Below are positions 11,064 to 21,924 of a DNA stretch of 48,545 bases, one piece after another (within the stretch, counting starts at the first letter, position 1; every line of letters begins with the position of its first letter). The notes under the pieces are model-generated. The model searched no databases. It was not told where the DNA came from and worked only from the letters and a program-made list of their open reading frames with translations. The stretch comes from Gymnopus androsaceus JB14 (taxonomy: Eukaryota; Basidiomycota; Agaricomycetes; Agaricales; Omphalotaceae): assembly GCA_009733575.1 (NCBI GenBank), contig ML769811.1, positions 1-48,545 of the forward strand, written 5' to 3'. Made by a program: the position numbers and the translations under genes.

Positions 11064-11717
11064 ATGGGTACTCCTGTTACTACTGCTCCACAGACTGCAC
11101 ATACCCATTCTCTGCTCCCTACCACTTGGGTGATACCAAGTGGTGGTACTGGTCTTTTCCCAAAGGCTGAGCATTGAATGTTTAAAGGAGAGGAGAATTA
11201 CGCTCCTTGGTCTAACATCTTTCTGACTGCAGTTGAGACCATTGGATGCAAGCAGATCTTGTCTGGTGCCATTCCCTGCCCAGATCCAGTTCTACATCCC
11301 GCTGAATATGAAGTCTGGTCAGTCATGGATTCTTACATTGGGAACATGCTCAGTCAGTGTATCCAATACTCTATGCTGGGCATGATCAAGGATCTAAACT
11401 GTCATGCTGCATTTAATTGCCTGGCAAATACTTTTGGTCCCAAGGGTTCAGGTCTGTTGATGACTTTCTTTTTACACCTCAACCGCCATCTTGCTTTTTC
11501 GCATAATTTTGCATCTCTGTCAAAACACTGCCAGGATTTCGAAACTTCATTGCGGAACATCAGGCAGAGTGGCTATATGGTTGATCAGGGTTTCGCTTCT
11601 GCCAATCTTGTCACCACTCTCCCAAATGATTGTTATGACCTGCACCATTCACTATTTTACTTTATCAACATTCTTTACCATAAACTCACTCTTTTACTAG
11701 TATTAAACCGCATATAA
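11064..11717 (+). pseudogene. Ty1/copia gag (UBN2-like) fragment
   Basis: Starting at the ATG at 11064, the frame reads through one stop (TGA just before 11178) into FKGEENYAPWSNIFLTAVET, then EYEVWSVMDSYIGNMLSQCI and a segment ending ANLVTTLPNDCYDL. The pattern F-x-G-x-x-NY-x-x-W, the W-x-x-x-D block and the terminal LP are the usual layout of copia gag polyproteins. Only the amino part is present; zinc knuckle, protease, integrase and RT are missing, so the element is truncated. Confidence 0.75.
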
Positions 11718-11924
11718 TCACTATTTGCTCACATAAGATTGTAATACTGATATACTGTATTAGTACATACATTCCCTCACTATCAGTCTATATTTCACAT
11801 TCACATACACTTAATGTGCATATATGTGTAAATTTTCACACTCACTGTGTATTTACAGTGCATATAAGCACAAATTCCCATACTTACTGCGGATTCCACA
11901 GCTTCTATACATTTATTATATATA

Positions 11925-12024
11925 CAGTTGGCAACAAAATTGATGACACCCCCCATGACCTACTGAATAGGCTACTGAATAGCCTACTGTATTTGGGGGG
12001 TGACATCAACTTTGTCGCCAACTG
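11925..12024. mobile_element. 100-bp Tc1-type MITE
   Basis: TA flanks both ends (11923-11924 and 12025-12026). The inverted repeats are CAGTTGGCAACAAAATTGAT then GACACCCCCC on the left, matched by GGGGGGTGACATCAACTTTG then TCGCCAACTG on the right. The ends resemble those of the Tc1 element at 1063-3328 (CAGT...GGCAA...ATTGATG...ACACCCCC). The centre is a short repeat of CTACTGAATAG. It is almost all terminal repeat, with no coding content. Confidence 0.85.
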
Positions 12025-12189
12025 TACCTATTCAATTTCCGCAGTTGATGCGCAGTTCCGCAGGTTTTCCTTTAGTATATAAGTAGTCAAGATTCACCAT
12101 GTATGGTAGGTGTATTATTTTTTGAATCCAAACCGCCCTTTGTGCTAAACACCCCTTGTGTGTGCTTCAAGACCACTTTTGGTGTATTC

Positions 12190-12480
12190 TGTTGAGGTAT
12201 CTCCAAATACACTTCCACCCTATATAGATTGTTGAGCTATCTCTGATTCATATATTTATTCACCTGTTGAGCTAAGTATCTCCTTGTGAATACTTACTAT
12301 TACTTGTTGAGACATCTCTGAGTATTAGTTACAAGCCTTATTACCTATTGTTGAGCCATCTCCAAAGGTAACTATCTCCAAATAGTAGTTAAAACCTTTG
12401 CTGCCTATTGTTGAGCCATCTCCAAAGGTAGTACTTATCATTGTCTGTTGAGACATCTCCAAACAATATATTCTGTGAGT
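12190..12480. repeat. Degenerate tandem repeat of TGTTGAGnnATCTC units
   Basis: At least seven variants of TGTTGAG(A/C)CATCTC occur at irregular 40-60 bp spacing (for example near 12190, 12228, 12268, 12306, 12350, 12410 and 12446). They are followed 200 bp later by an ORF. This could be the leader or LTR of a retroelement or a regulatory repeat; no function can be assigned. Confidence 0.55.
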
Positions 12481-12675
12481 TCCACATGAATTAAGTCTGT
12501 TACTAACAGTTCTACTTGGGCCTAGTTGTTTGAGTATATATTTCTTGCCTAGTGGTTATTAACAGTCCAAGGCTTGTCTTAAGTTTCCTATTTTTATTAC
12601 TAATGTGTTATTAGGTTTGGAGGAGATTCAAGTCGAGTCATAACATGATAATACATCTCCACCCACCTCCATCAA

Positions 12676-13092
12676 ATGTCTACACAAACAACTAGAGTAA
12701 CAACCCAAACTGGGTCTCAACAAGTTCCACCTACACCTACTACTCCTGCACATCATGTATTTGCACCTGATAATACTTGGGTACAACCTGCTGAAACATC
12801 AACTAGTCAAGTTACTCCAATGGGTTTTAATACACCTGGACAAACACTGGGACAAGCTCCAGCATTACGTACAGGTTTTGCAGATATTACACCAGTATCA
12901 CCAGGAAGGTTGTCTGAATATACAGAAGGTGAAGTTATAGTCATGAGGAGAATTCATTATTCTTCAGATGGTAGTGGTCACTATTCAGAAACTGTATTAC
13001 AAGAGGCAGTTGTTTCTCCTAGTGAGCAAGTTACTGCAATGTTTACTGGTCATAATGACCAATCCATGAGGCATTCACTTGATAATGGGTAG
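12676..13092 (+). CDS. Thr/Gln/Pro-rich hypothetical protein, gag-like
   Basis: A 138-aa ORF opens at an ATG preceded by AC-rich leader sequence. The first 60 residues are low complexity (TQTGSQQVPPTPTTPAH), and the rest has no recognised motif. It lies downstream of the repeat array and of a sequence ending in TAACA, a placement and composition seen in amino ends of LTR-retrotransposon gag proteins. The coding sequence stops where GC-rich debris begins (13095-13225), so it may be truncated. I do not recognise a family. Confidence 0.35.
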   Translation: MSTQTTRVTTQTGSQQVPPTPTTPAHHVFAPDNTWVQPAETSTSQVTPMGFNTPGQTLGQAPALRTGFADITPVSPGRLSEYTEGEVIVMRRIHYSSDGSGHYSETVLQEAVVSPSEQVTAMFTGHNDQSMRHSLDNG

Positions 13093-13094
13093 TG

Positions 13095-13274
13095 ATGTGC
13101 TGGCTCGGCCTGAAAGCAAAGCCAGGCCCTGACCTTTGGCCTGAGATGGCTTTTGGCCCGGCTTCAGATTTTTCAAGCCCTGAGCCGGGGCTTCAGGCCG
13201 GGGCTTTCCAATTATGCATAATAATGAGGTGCTGAGTCTAGTATTGTGCTAATCTAGTGCTCTAGATTTTAACA
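13095..13274. repeat. GGCC/GCCTGA-rich debris followed by LTR-like fragment
   Basis: The stretch 13095-13210 is built from short variants of GGCCTGA and GGCCCGGCTT with local inverted pairs, unlike the AT-rich surroundings. It runs directly into the third copy of the CTGAGTCTAG...TTTTAACA block (13228-13274). Confidence 0.45.
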
Positions 13275-13743
13275 TTCTTGGCCTGTACTGGAGGATACTA
13301 TTGGAGCAAAGCTTGATGATAAATCCATCACTAATGGTGTATTCAAAGAGGTCTACAGTTTCTGAGTCCCAGAGCACCTTTCTATTTTTTATCAGCTATC
13401 TCCTCGCAGCTTTGCGAGTGTTTTAATGAAACTTGTAGGGAGTAAATGAGGGCAAGGGAACCAATAGAACCTGAGAAGCTATTATTGAGCCAATGCCTGC
13501 TAGTATTAAACATTGAGCACAGTCAATATTAAGTTAGGCGAAGGATTGGCATGGTGAGGTGCTTCCAAAGCGCTTCACAACGATGGGTTGGAGTGACTGG
13601 AGATCGCATGACCTTAGAAGTAGCAACTCTGGGTTGTTGCAGCAATGAACGATAAAAATGGTATAGTTGTCGTAAATGCATAACCAAACATCCATAGACT
13701 AGAAATCACTTTCCTGTCAAAAGAAACAGAAAAATGTAAGAAG

Positions 13744-15683
13744 TTAAATCTTCCTTGGGCTGGCTTTAATGCAAAGAGGTTCCAGAAAAGTAGTTGCCCT
13801 ACGGTTCCTGATACCACCCCAGAATTTGGCGGGATCGAATCCCTCTGCTAGAGTAAAATCAAGATGTAGAAGCAGTAGCACTACTAGTATCCGGAGCTGC
13901 AAGTATGCAAGCTTTGAGCCAACACAGTTGAATGGACCTGCAATACCATCACTCAATTGAATATACTAGCTCAAGTAGAGAAATTGAACATACCACCTCC
14001 AAATGTTAAGATTGTGCCACGGCTGGCCATAAACTTTCCGCCTTCAATCCACCTTTCTGGATTAAACTCATAGGGATTGGGAAAGTATCTCTTATCAGTA
14101 TGATGTGTCCATGCTGGCACACTTACACAAGTCCCACCAGGAAAATGCAGCCCATCAATTGTTATTCCTCCTTTGGGCACCAGGCGAGGCAAACCAGGCA
14201 TGGGAGTACCCAAACGGAGGGTCTCTTGAATGATTGCGTTGAGAAGCGGGAGTTCATCGAGGATTCCAAAAGTGCCATGGAAGGACTCATCTGGGAGGAT
14301 ATGATCTAGTTCCTCACGAAGTGCTATGAGCCATTTCTGGTTGGTCAACAAGAAGTAGAACAAGAACGTGGATATAGCTCCAATTGTTTCTGAGCCTGTC
14401 CTCGGCATCAAAACATTTCAGCTTACTTAATAGATGCAGCGGTACATACCACCAATGAGTAGGGTTGCTGATTCGATTGGGAGGTCCTTGTGTGCAAGTG
14501 TGGGTTGATCGTCTTCTCCCTCAAGCTAAACCAATTTTAAGTGTTGAAAGTGAAAATAAAAACGATTATGTGACATACCCAGTATGAAATTCCATCTCTC
14601 ATGGGGGATCCTTTCTCAAGACGACGGCGAGCAGCCTCAGTTGCAAAAGCTTCAAACTTGAAGAATGTTGAAATGCCAGGTAAATGTTTGATTATGTGGA
14701 AGAATGGTTGGGCATGACTGAAGCTGAATTACAGGGACCAATTAAATGAGGAAGTATACAAGGGAATAGATATCTTACAACCCAAATGCTCCGAAATATC
14801 CCGATGCTTCATTGACAATTGAATCCTTATCATCTGAGTCAAGAAGGCTCTGGAAATGGACAACATCAAACTAAAGTATCGAGGAAAACATAATTCTAAC
14901 TGGGTGAAATGCGGTCCCGCTGAAAAACACGCTATTCTGTATTTTATTTGAATGCATAACTCATTAAAAATTATCTTAGAACTTACTGTGGAATCATATG
15001 CATATTGAGGAAGTATCTTGACAAGATCGATCGATCCATTCGTTTTTGTCCGTTCAACAAGCCAATAAACAAGGTTTTCGACTTGGGACGCAATAGGATG
15101 TTGGTATTGCTCAAGACTGGAGGATGTTATATCAGTCTCTTGTTTTAAGAATCTGAAGTATTCCTTCTAGTTGAAAACTCACGCTTCCTTGGAAAATGAA
15201 CGGTTCCAGATACGGCGTCGGGGAATATGGCTTGCTTTTTCCTTGATGAAAAAGAGGCCTTCTCCCTTGATTAAGTGGAGGTCATATGCGGAGGTCTTTT
15301 CCAGAGCCTGCGAGGAGCCATATATCTTAGTGATTGCAGATAATGAGGTAAACGACACCGTGTTTGGACCTGGAGGCCTGCGTGAGCAGTATGACTGCAT
15401 TGGCTAAAAGTGGGGACGCACCAATACGCAGCGCTTGCCCATACTTTTGATGAAGCTCTCTGACTACTCTGTGATGGGTTCCTCGCAAAACAAAGAATAT
15501 CATCGGCAATTCAGAGATCTGAAAAAGGATAGGACCCGGAATGCCATAAAGGGGATGAAAAGGAGAAACCCTGTAAAGTATGAGCAGAAAAACGGCGATA
15601 CAAGCATAGAGATAAGGGGTGTCGGTTATGCTCGCCAGAAATTGATAATTCATGTTTGCCTGAACTAGTTGTCGAACCTCCAT
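13744..15683 (-). CDS. Cytochrome P450 monooxygenase, multi-exon
   Basis: The protein starts at 15683 (or the Met 10 residues on) with a hydrophobic membrane anchor (YLYACIAVFLLILYRV), followed by a proline-rich hinge (PFHPLYGIPGP). Exon joins that fit: 15683-15422, 15369-15183, 15116-14987, then several exons to 13744. P450 signatures appear in order: helix C WNRSF, I-helix LIGGSETIGA, ExxR in IQETLR, NPERW, and the haem loop FGGG+PFNCVGSKLA with Cys ligand, split by an intron about 13957-14000. The region after AYDST seems to lack about 20 residues, so a small exon is unassigned or lost. P450s of this type hydroxylate small lipophilic compounds at the ER membrane. It lies head-to-tail about 280 bp after an FAD monooxygenase gene, suggesting a shared pathway. 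Confidence 0.88.
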
Positions 15684-15962
15684 GTATAAAGTGAAGCTTG
15701 GTACTCACCATTTGATCCGTACTTGATGTAAAAACTCATGCCTCTGGTTATAAGCTTGAGATTAATCATGTGTTGGTAAACGATATCGTGCTTATCTGGT
15801 ACTAAATTAATTCATTAGACCAATCTGTCAAACCGGAATCTTGATTGGCTGTTGCCATGTTGGACTCATCAATTCAGGTTCATGTCTGGTTTCGGACATG
15901 CATTTACGTTAGGATGGAGAGTTGTCAAGATCCTCTCTGTAAACCACTAGCGTAACAGCTGT

Positions 15963-18149
15963 CTACGAGTCAGCAGCCACAGAATCTTTGGTCCCCAATC
16001 TAGACCAATTCATCCACCACTCGTCCACCGCATCTCTTGCATCATAGTTAAACAATGATATGTAGCCTGCCCACACATGCTCTAGTGTTGCATCATCCGC
16101 TCCCTTTAGATTGAGTGTCAACCGGAAGCCATTGTTCCGTGCTTCACGTTCAGGGGGAAGCAACCCAAGGAGAATGACAGCTTCCATGCTACTCTTTTCG
16201 AGTGCTGGCATACGTTGCCGTTGAATTTGTTGGTATCCATTTAATAGAAAAGATGCATTCTCTTTGGCAATACCAGGGGGGGACTTGGAGAACAGTCGTC
16301 CAAGGGTGAATGCTTCTTCAAACTGCGGAAGCTATTTGAGTGAATTTCGCGGAGGAGAAGCAGAGGACGTACTGCTGCAGCTCTTCACAATCGCAAAACA
16401 AATGAGTTTCCATGTCAACATAACAAATTGCGGAGCTCACGCATTGTATGTACCGTTAATCTGTGTGTTAGAAATAAGGATGTATAAGCCGGGAGAGAAA
16501 TAATATCTTAAAATCAGCCACATACAGCAACCGAGTGAACTGCATCCCCGATTACTATCAAGTTGTCCAGTTTGGAGACATATCTAGGCAAATCATAGAT
16601 AGTTTGGATATTCCAATGGCTTGTCGAAGCGAGCCGGATTAGTTTCTTTACTCTGTCGAAAGATTCAGCTAGCAATAGGTTGTCACTGTGCAGTAGTGCA
16701 CACCTCGGGTCATACTCTTCAACTCTCTCAAGTACTTTGCTCACTGGGGTCCCGCTTGAAAGCCACTCCTCATCACGATCATCCGCTCTCGGTGGCATCC
16801 CATACGTCAAGTCGAGGAGATATAGATCGGGTCCGTACTAAGGCCCGTGAGTGTTTTCCTGACATGGCACATGCACTGTGTCCGGCTAGATAGAGTTACC
16901 TGTGACATAGCAACACTCGTCCCATTACCCATGAATATTGGCCACTATAAGATACGTTAGCAATGGTATACGTTTGAGCAGACAGAATGACGTACATAAT
17001 TTTCTTGCAAAAACGGCGCAAGCTCTGGATCAGAACGAATCAGCGAGACCGGGATAGACATTGTCGCGCTAATAAAAGTCATATATAGGTCAACTGTAAG
17101 GAGGGAGGACAAAAAAAACAAACCCAGTATATGCCTTTATCGGCAGAAGGACCGGCGTCTCTGAATCATCCGAATCAAAGGATTCCTGCTCCTCAGCCTC
17201 GTCCTGCTCCGCTAGTAGTATCTTGCGTGTAATGCTGTTCTTTCCATCTGCGCCTATCACCTAGTAATCATTTTTAGAAGGCGAGGAAATTCCTGTACCA
17301 AAAGTGTATCCTTACAATGTCCCCAGTAACTTGTGCACCGGATTTCCCAATCACCGTCATGCCAACAAGATTCAGCTCATGTTCGCTAGAGAGAATCTCT
17401 ACTACTTCAAATCCATGACGAATTTCAACGCCGACACTCGTGCAAAGATTTAAAAGGTGTTCGTGCAGGTATTTATGCTATTGAGCCCATAAGTCAAGAA
17501 ACAAAATGAAAGGCAGCAGAAGATTGAGGCTCGGAGCGAGCTACTCACCGGTATGAAGTAAAAATCACAACCCAGATCATTCATAATCTCCTCCGGAAAA
17601 TCCATCCTACCCACAAGCTCTGCCGGGTCGTCGCTGTTACCTGTATTTTCAATCATCGTATTCAGCAAAAAAATCTTATTGAAATGCTTCTTTCGATCGC
17701 CAATGGAGAAAAATCCACAACGATGAATGTTGGAAGCACAAAGAAGACGCCTCCGCTTACATTGATAAAACAGAAGGCTAAATGGCGCATCAGAAAAAAA
17801 CTTTACATTCAACAGGAAAGGATCTTTTGGGACGTACCCAGCACACTTCATTGCTCTTTCCATTAAGAGCTTCTCTGCACCCGGCAACTCCTGCAAAAGC
17901 CTTGACATGTTTGGGGGAATCCTCACACCACCATCTTGATTCTCCATTGGCCAAAGGACTCAGGAGTCAGTATGTACCCGGATATTCATGGGAAAAGAAT
18001 GAACTTACTGCCGTGTGTTCATCGCGGGAGGACTTTTCAAGAACCACGACACTATGTCCTGCTTGCTTCAACAAATATGCTGAAGTCAGGCCAGCAATCC
18101 CACCACCAATGACGACCCATTTGAGTGTAGCAGAGGAGGATTCTTTCAT
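15963..18149 (-). CDS. FAD-dependent monooxygenase (aromatic hydroxylase-like)
   Basis: The protein opens MKESSSATLKWVVIGGGIAG, giving the Rossmann GxGxxG that binds FAD, followed by HSVVVLEK. Next come GGVRIPPNMSRLLQELPGAE, VGRMDFPEEIMNDLGCDFY, the GADGKNS block near the middle (DG motif contacting FAD/NADPH), and NLIVIGDAVHSVA (GD motif contacting the FAD ribose). It ends with EEAFTLGRLFSKSPPGIAK and a tail to a stop near 15963. This layout is that of salicylate hydroxylase-like group A flavoprotein monooxygenases, which insert oxygen using NAD(P)H. Many short introns are needed, for example 5' splice GTAAGT after residue 46. The join after DAVHSVA is not resolved, so a defect there is possible. 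Start chosen as the only Met before GxGxxG. Confidence 0.85.
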
Positions 18150-18495
18150 ATTTTTTTTCTCTAAAATATCGGAATTATTGCCTGTTATTGTGAAGATGAT
18201 GGTGGCAGCTGGTAGAGAAAGGAATGAGGTGCTGTATTGTGTCTATCATTACCTTTATCGGCACATGTATCACAACGCAAAGGTTTCCTCTGATTGAATC
18301 AGCAACTTATCCCCAGGGACCAACAACCGTGAACAACTTTTGATCATCATGATTGTTGGTCTTTCGTTTTGATGATGGGTATAACTGTGGGTGAAATTGT
18401 TGGAGAGAAATGTGATGACTGGATGACTTCCCGTAGGGCTATTTCCAAATAAAACCGTCAATAAACAGTCCAGCGAGCCCTCCGATCAACGGAAT

Positions 18496-18550
18496 CCATC
18501 GAAAACCGTTTAGAAACGGTCGGGAGGCCGTTCTAAACAGTTTTTGATGG
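18496..18550. repeat. Hairpin upstream of the monooxygenase gene
   Basis: CCATCGAAAACCGTTTAGAA followed by ACGG is mirrored by CCGTTCTAAACAGTTTTTGA followed by TGG, with an 8-nt loop. It lies about 350 bp upstream of the monooxygenase start. It may be a small mobile hairpin; a regulatory role is only a guess. Confidence 0.6.
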
Positions 18551-18769
18551 CAATTGCGCGAAGCCGCTGACTCGGCAGGCTCGCTTAGCATCCCTCCGCA
18601 TGGCGCACTCCATTGATTGACCATCCTCTTATTTGTAATTGTTACGGGAAGTCATCCACTGGAACCAGTTAAATGCATAGCTAGCACAGGAAACAAGTTG
18701 CGTAAGTTCATCAGGGCTACCGTGAGCTTAATTTAGACAAACGCCAAAGAACATCCTAATTTAGAAACT

Positions 18770-19760
18770 CCGAGATCCGGCCGGACCGGGGCTTGTTGCC
18801 AGGACTCCGAGTCACCGAGTCAGTCCCTTTTCTGAAAATCTCTCTTTATAGTGCTCCAGGGCTTCCAGGGTACTTATGCTAGTCCTAATATCACTGTAAT
18901 AGCTCGCTAGAAACACCAATATTAATCAATATTAATTGAGATACTACATAGTGAGCAGCGCTTGTCCAAATTAGGAGTGTGCCACACGGCGCTTCCTATA
19001 CTGCGCTTCTTTTCCTCATACCACCACCTTCGCTTCTTGGAAAGTGAGTGCTAGGGACCTCGCCAAGCGTGTATAACTACTGACGGCTCTATCTAGCCTT
19101 CTTTTCTTCTTCTCACCATTCATTTCTCTCTTTCCTTCTTGTGGTCTTTTGTGAATGCAATGGATGTCCTTTAGGTACCTGGGTGCAATATCAGGTTGTC
19201 CGAAGCAACGATAACTGGAATAGAGGGCGTATTTACGGTGCAGTAAGCTCACATTCTTTCTGACCTGGGTGAGATTCTAATATGCTTATAGTGTGATTAT
19301 TTACACTCGGATACACTAGTAAAATGCCAAGAGTATCATTGGAAGAATCCTCGTACACCATCAGCATACCCAAATCTCTCGCAGAACCACCCTTCGACCT
19401 CCTTAGGTTTTCAATCATTCGCAAGGCTGAGTTGAAGGATAAACCATAAGAATATCATCTTTGATTTTGGTCGATACAAGGATAAAGAAGATAAACTGTG
19501 TTAATGTAATTAAAGAAGCGTTTTCTGACTCCCTGAGAGTGCGAACAACGTCCTCGACGGTAAGCATCGAAGCAGTAAAGAAGTAGGTACAAAGTAGTAG
19601 GGATAAGCGCCCTGGCGGCCTGGAGCTCCGAGTCATGCATGTGACTCGGAGCCTGGTTCCGCGTTGTGTTGAACAATAACCCCGACACCACGAGAGCGAG
19701 CGGAATATGGAGCTTCCGCCTCCGGGTCCGAGTCCGACTCCAGTCCACCTCAGAGTCCTG
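18770..19760. repeat. Repeat region rich in GACTCGGAGTC-type palindromes
   Basis: Variants of CTCCGAGTC / GACTCGGAG occur near 18805, 19625-19652 and 19715-19745. The one at 19625-19652 is GCTCCGAGTCA, a 6-nt spacer TGCATG, then TGACTCGGAGC, perfect 11-bp arms. Open frames on the minus strand here (19016-19748) have no recognised family. A transposon LTR or non-autonomous element is the likeliest source. Confidence 0.45.
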
Positions 19761-20419
19761 AGGTCCTAAACGGTCCTGGCAGTCCTAGGGTCATATTGAG
19801 GTATATATTAGTATATTGTAGTAGTATATAAAGGTGCTAGACACCACAGTCCGAGGTATTTTTTCATCTCTGGAACAGGACTGGGAAAAGTTCGAGGAAA
19901 CATTGCCTTTCACAGAGATGGGAAGTGGCACCTGTCACAACTGTAAAAACCTTCATACTTTCATGTTTTTCTTGAAGTTTTTCTCGGTTGCTATACTGGG
20001 TGGAAAAGGACAGAGGACAAAGGATCCCTGTGTCTCGATCATTTTTCTTGACTGGTAAAAGGGAACTATGACAACTTGGAAAAACTCTGAGAAAAGTAAA
20101 GTAGCTCAAAGCATTTTGCGGCTGTGGTTGATAGCATGTCTGACAGGGGAAAGCTTTTGTAAAATGCAACTTTTCCCTTTGTTTTCCAGATGATTTTCCA
20201 AAAATGGATAAAGAGCTGTGGCCGTGGTGCAATGCACTTGCGCTAACTCGCTTCCTGTGTAGTATATTTCTATGACTGCAATTAAGCCGGGATCAGTTCA
20301 CAAACTCAATTGACAATTGATGAACAAAGAAGCTCCTGGCACTTTTCATATTGATCTTAGTTTAGCAGGTGTAGCATTAAATTGGAAGTTGTCAAGCCAG
20401 TTACAAGGTCCAGGACATT
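19761..20419. other. No gene recognised
   Basis: A TATATAAAGG box is present near 19826. The open frames on both strands between 19834 and 20232 show no motif and contradict each other; I do not support either as a gene. Confidence 0.3.
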
Positions 20420-20624
20420 TGTAACGATTCCTGGGGAGTCGAGAGCCTTAGTATCACGCACACGAGTACTACTGGATTTATTTCAGGTATACTCGCGAGG
20501 TGATGGTTTAAAGCTAAGGTAATTTACTATATGATTATTATGAAATAGAATATTGGCAGGCACGGGAACCCGCCGCCGCCTGTAAAGACTGGAGTCCCGC
20601 CGATCAGGGATTGGGGGCGTTACA
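20420..20624. mobile_element. Possible solo LTR, 205 bp
   Basis: The segment begins TGTAACG and ends CGTTACA, perfect 7-bp inverted tips with the TG...CA ends usual for LTRs. The flanking pentamers ACATT and ATATT differ by one base, so they could be an aged target duplication. A match to a full element is not visible in this window. Confidence 0.45.
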
Positions 20625-20639
20625 ATATTGGCAATGTAT

Positions 20640-21924
20640 TGAGCAAGGGAAAAAGGCAGGATGCCAGGAAAGCAAACGGAGGAAGGAGATCTATTGAATA
20701 CTTCAGGCTACGTCTCACGAAGACTCGGCCAATTTTAATGAATCAAGGTAAATAGTTCTTCAAGACAGAATCTCCTCCCGAGCATTGATTTTTAAAAGCC
20801 GCAGATCTCTAGATTCACTTTCAATTTCAAGGCTGCATTCAACTTTGTTCGAATGTAATGTTCCTCCCGTCCGAGTGATGAAAGCGTTAGTTACCACCAG
20901 AAAGAGCTCACACTGTTGAATTTCTGACCCCTAGAGATGCTGATGTTTCGAACGAAACGCGGCAGATCATGTGAGAACATACTTGGACGTTTGGAAAAGA
21001 AACACAAATAGGATCAGGCTAGGGAAGTCAGCCTTTGGCCAATAAGAATATCTTGCGAATAACACCTTTCAAATACCAAAAACACCCAGAGGGAAGGTTT
21101 ACTATACCTTCTGAGCATCTCCCAAGACTCATAGGCTCACAGATACGGATACCGATCCTTCTCCCGAAACTCGCCCAAACCAGCACATCATTGATTGCCC
21201 CATTGCACATCGTCGCTTGCTTGAGGAAACGTTTCAAGTGTCCAAAACCTTGGTTCGTCGCCCGAGAGAAGGAGTCCTGAAGACAACATGCTCAGTCGCA
21301 TCTCCCGCGAATGAATTGCTAATGGATGCGCGTACACGCCCCTGGATACAGACAATTTCTGAAATGGATGATCAAGAAGGTGTGCCGAACGCAGGGATGA
21401 GTTTAAGATTTTCGACCAATTCCCACTGTGTTCCTGGTATATGAATAAGCGATGGCATTACTATAAATGTTTACGGACTTCGGAGCAGATTCGGAGCGCG
21501 AGATGCTCTCGGAGGATTTGTGTTCGTGTCCGACCGTTCAGCTCAAATCATAAGTGCGGAGCATGCAAGCGAGAGTCTTCGAACCAAACCCGCTGTAAAG
21601 CGAGAACGTTGAAAAGGAAGGTTCAATTCACGAATCAGCGCCTTACTTATGGTTTTGGGAGTGAAGCATTTCCGTATATGTGTACCAGAATAACATTATA
21701 CGAAATGTCAACGGAAAGTCTGCCGGGCATTCTAGGTACGGTCATAAGTTTATCTTCCCGTGTAACGCTGAGATATTACAAACCATCAAATCGGACTGCT
21801 GGCACTCCGAAAATTTTAATTACTGTGAAATTCGACTATATGATTCAGATCGAAAAAGCTACATCATTCATGGATTTCATTATAAATGAGCACGCTTCAG
21901 CACAAACCACCGTAAGCAATAACT
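20640..21924. other. No gene recognised upstream of the acyl-CoA oxidase-like gene
   Basis: Open frames at 21028-21280 and 21441-21941 carry no motif that I recognise. The 300 bp before 21925 should include the promoter of the acyl-CoA oxidase-like gene; no clear TATA or repeat element stands out. Confidence 0.3.

Noticed and set aside
13820..13850. tRNA B-box-like GGGATCGAATCCC
   Set aside because: It lies in the last coding exon of the P450 gene and no cloverleaf or A-box fits around it.
19864..20232. 122-codon minus-strand ORF
   Set aside because: No motif, composition typical of non-coding sequence, and a contradictory ORF on the other strand.
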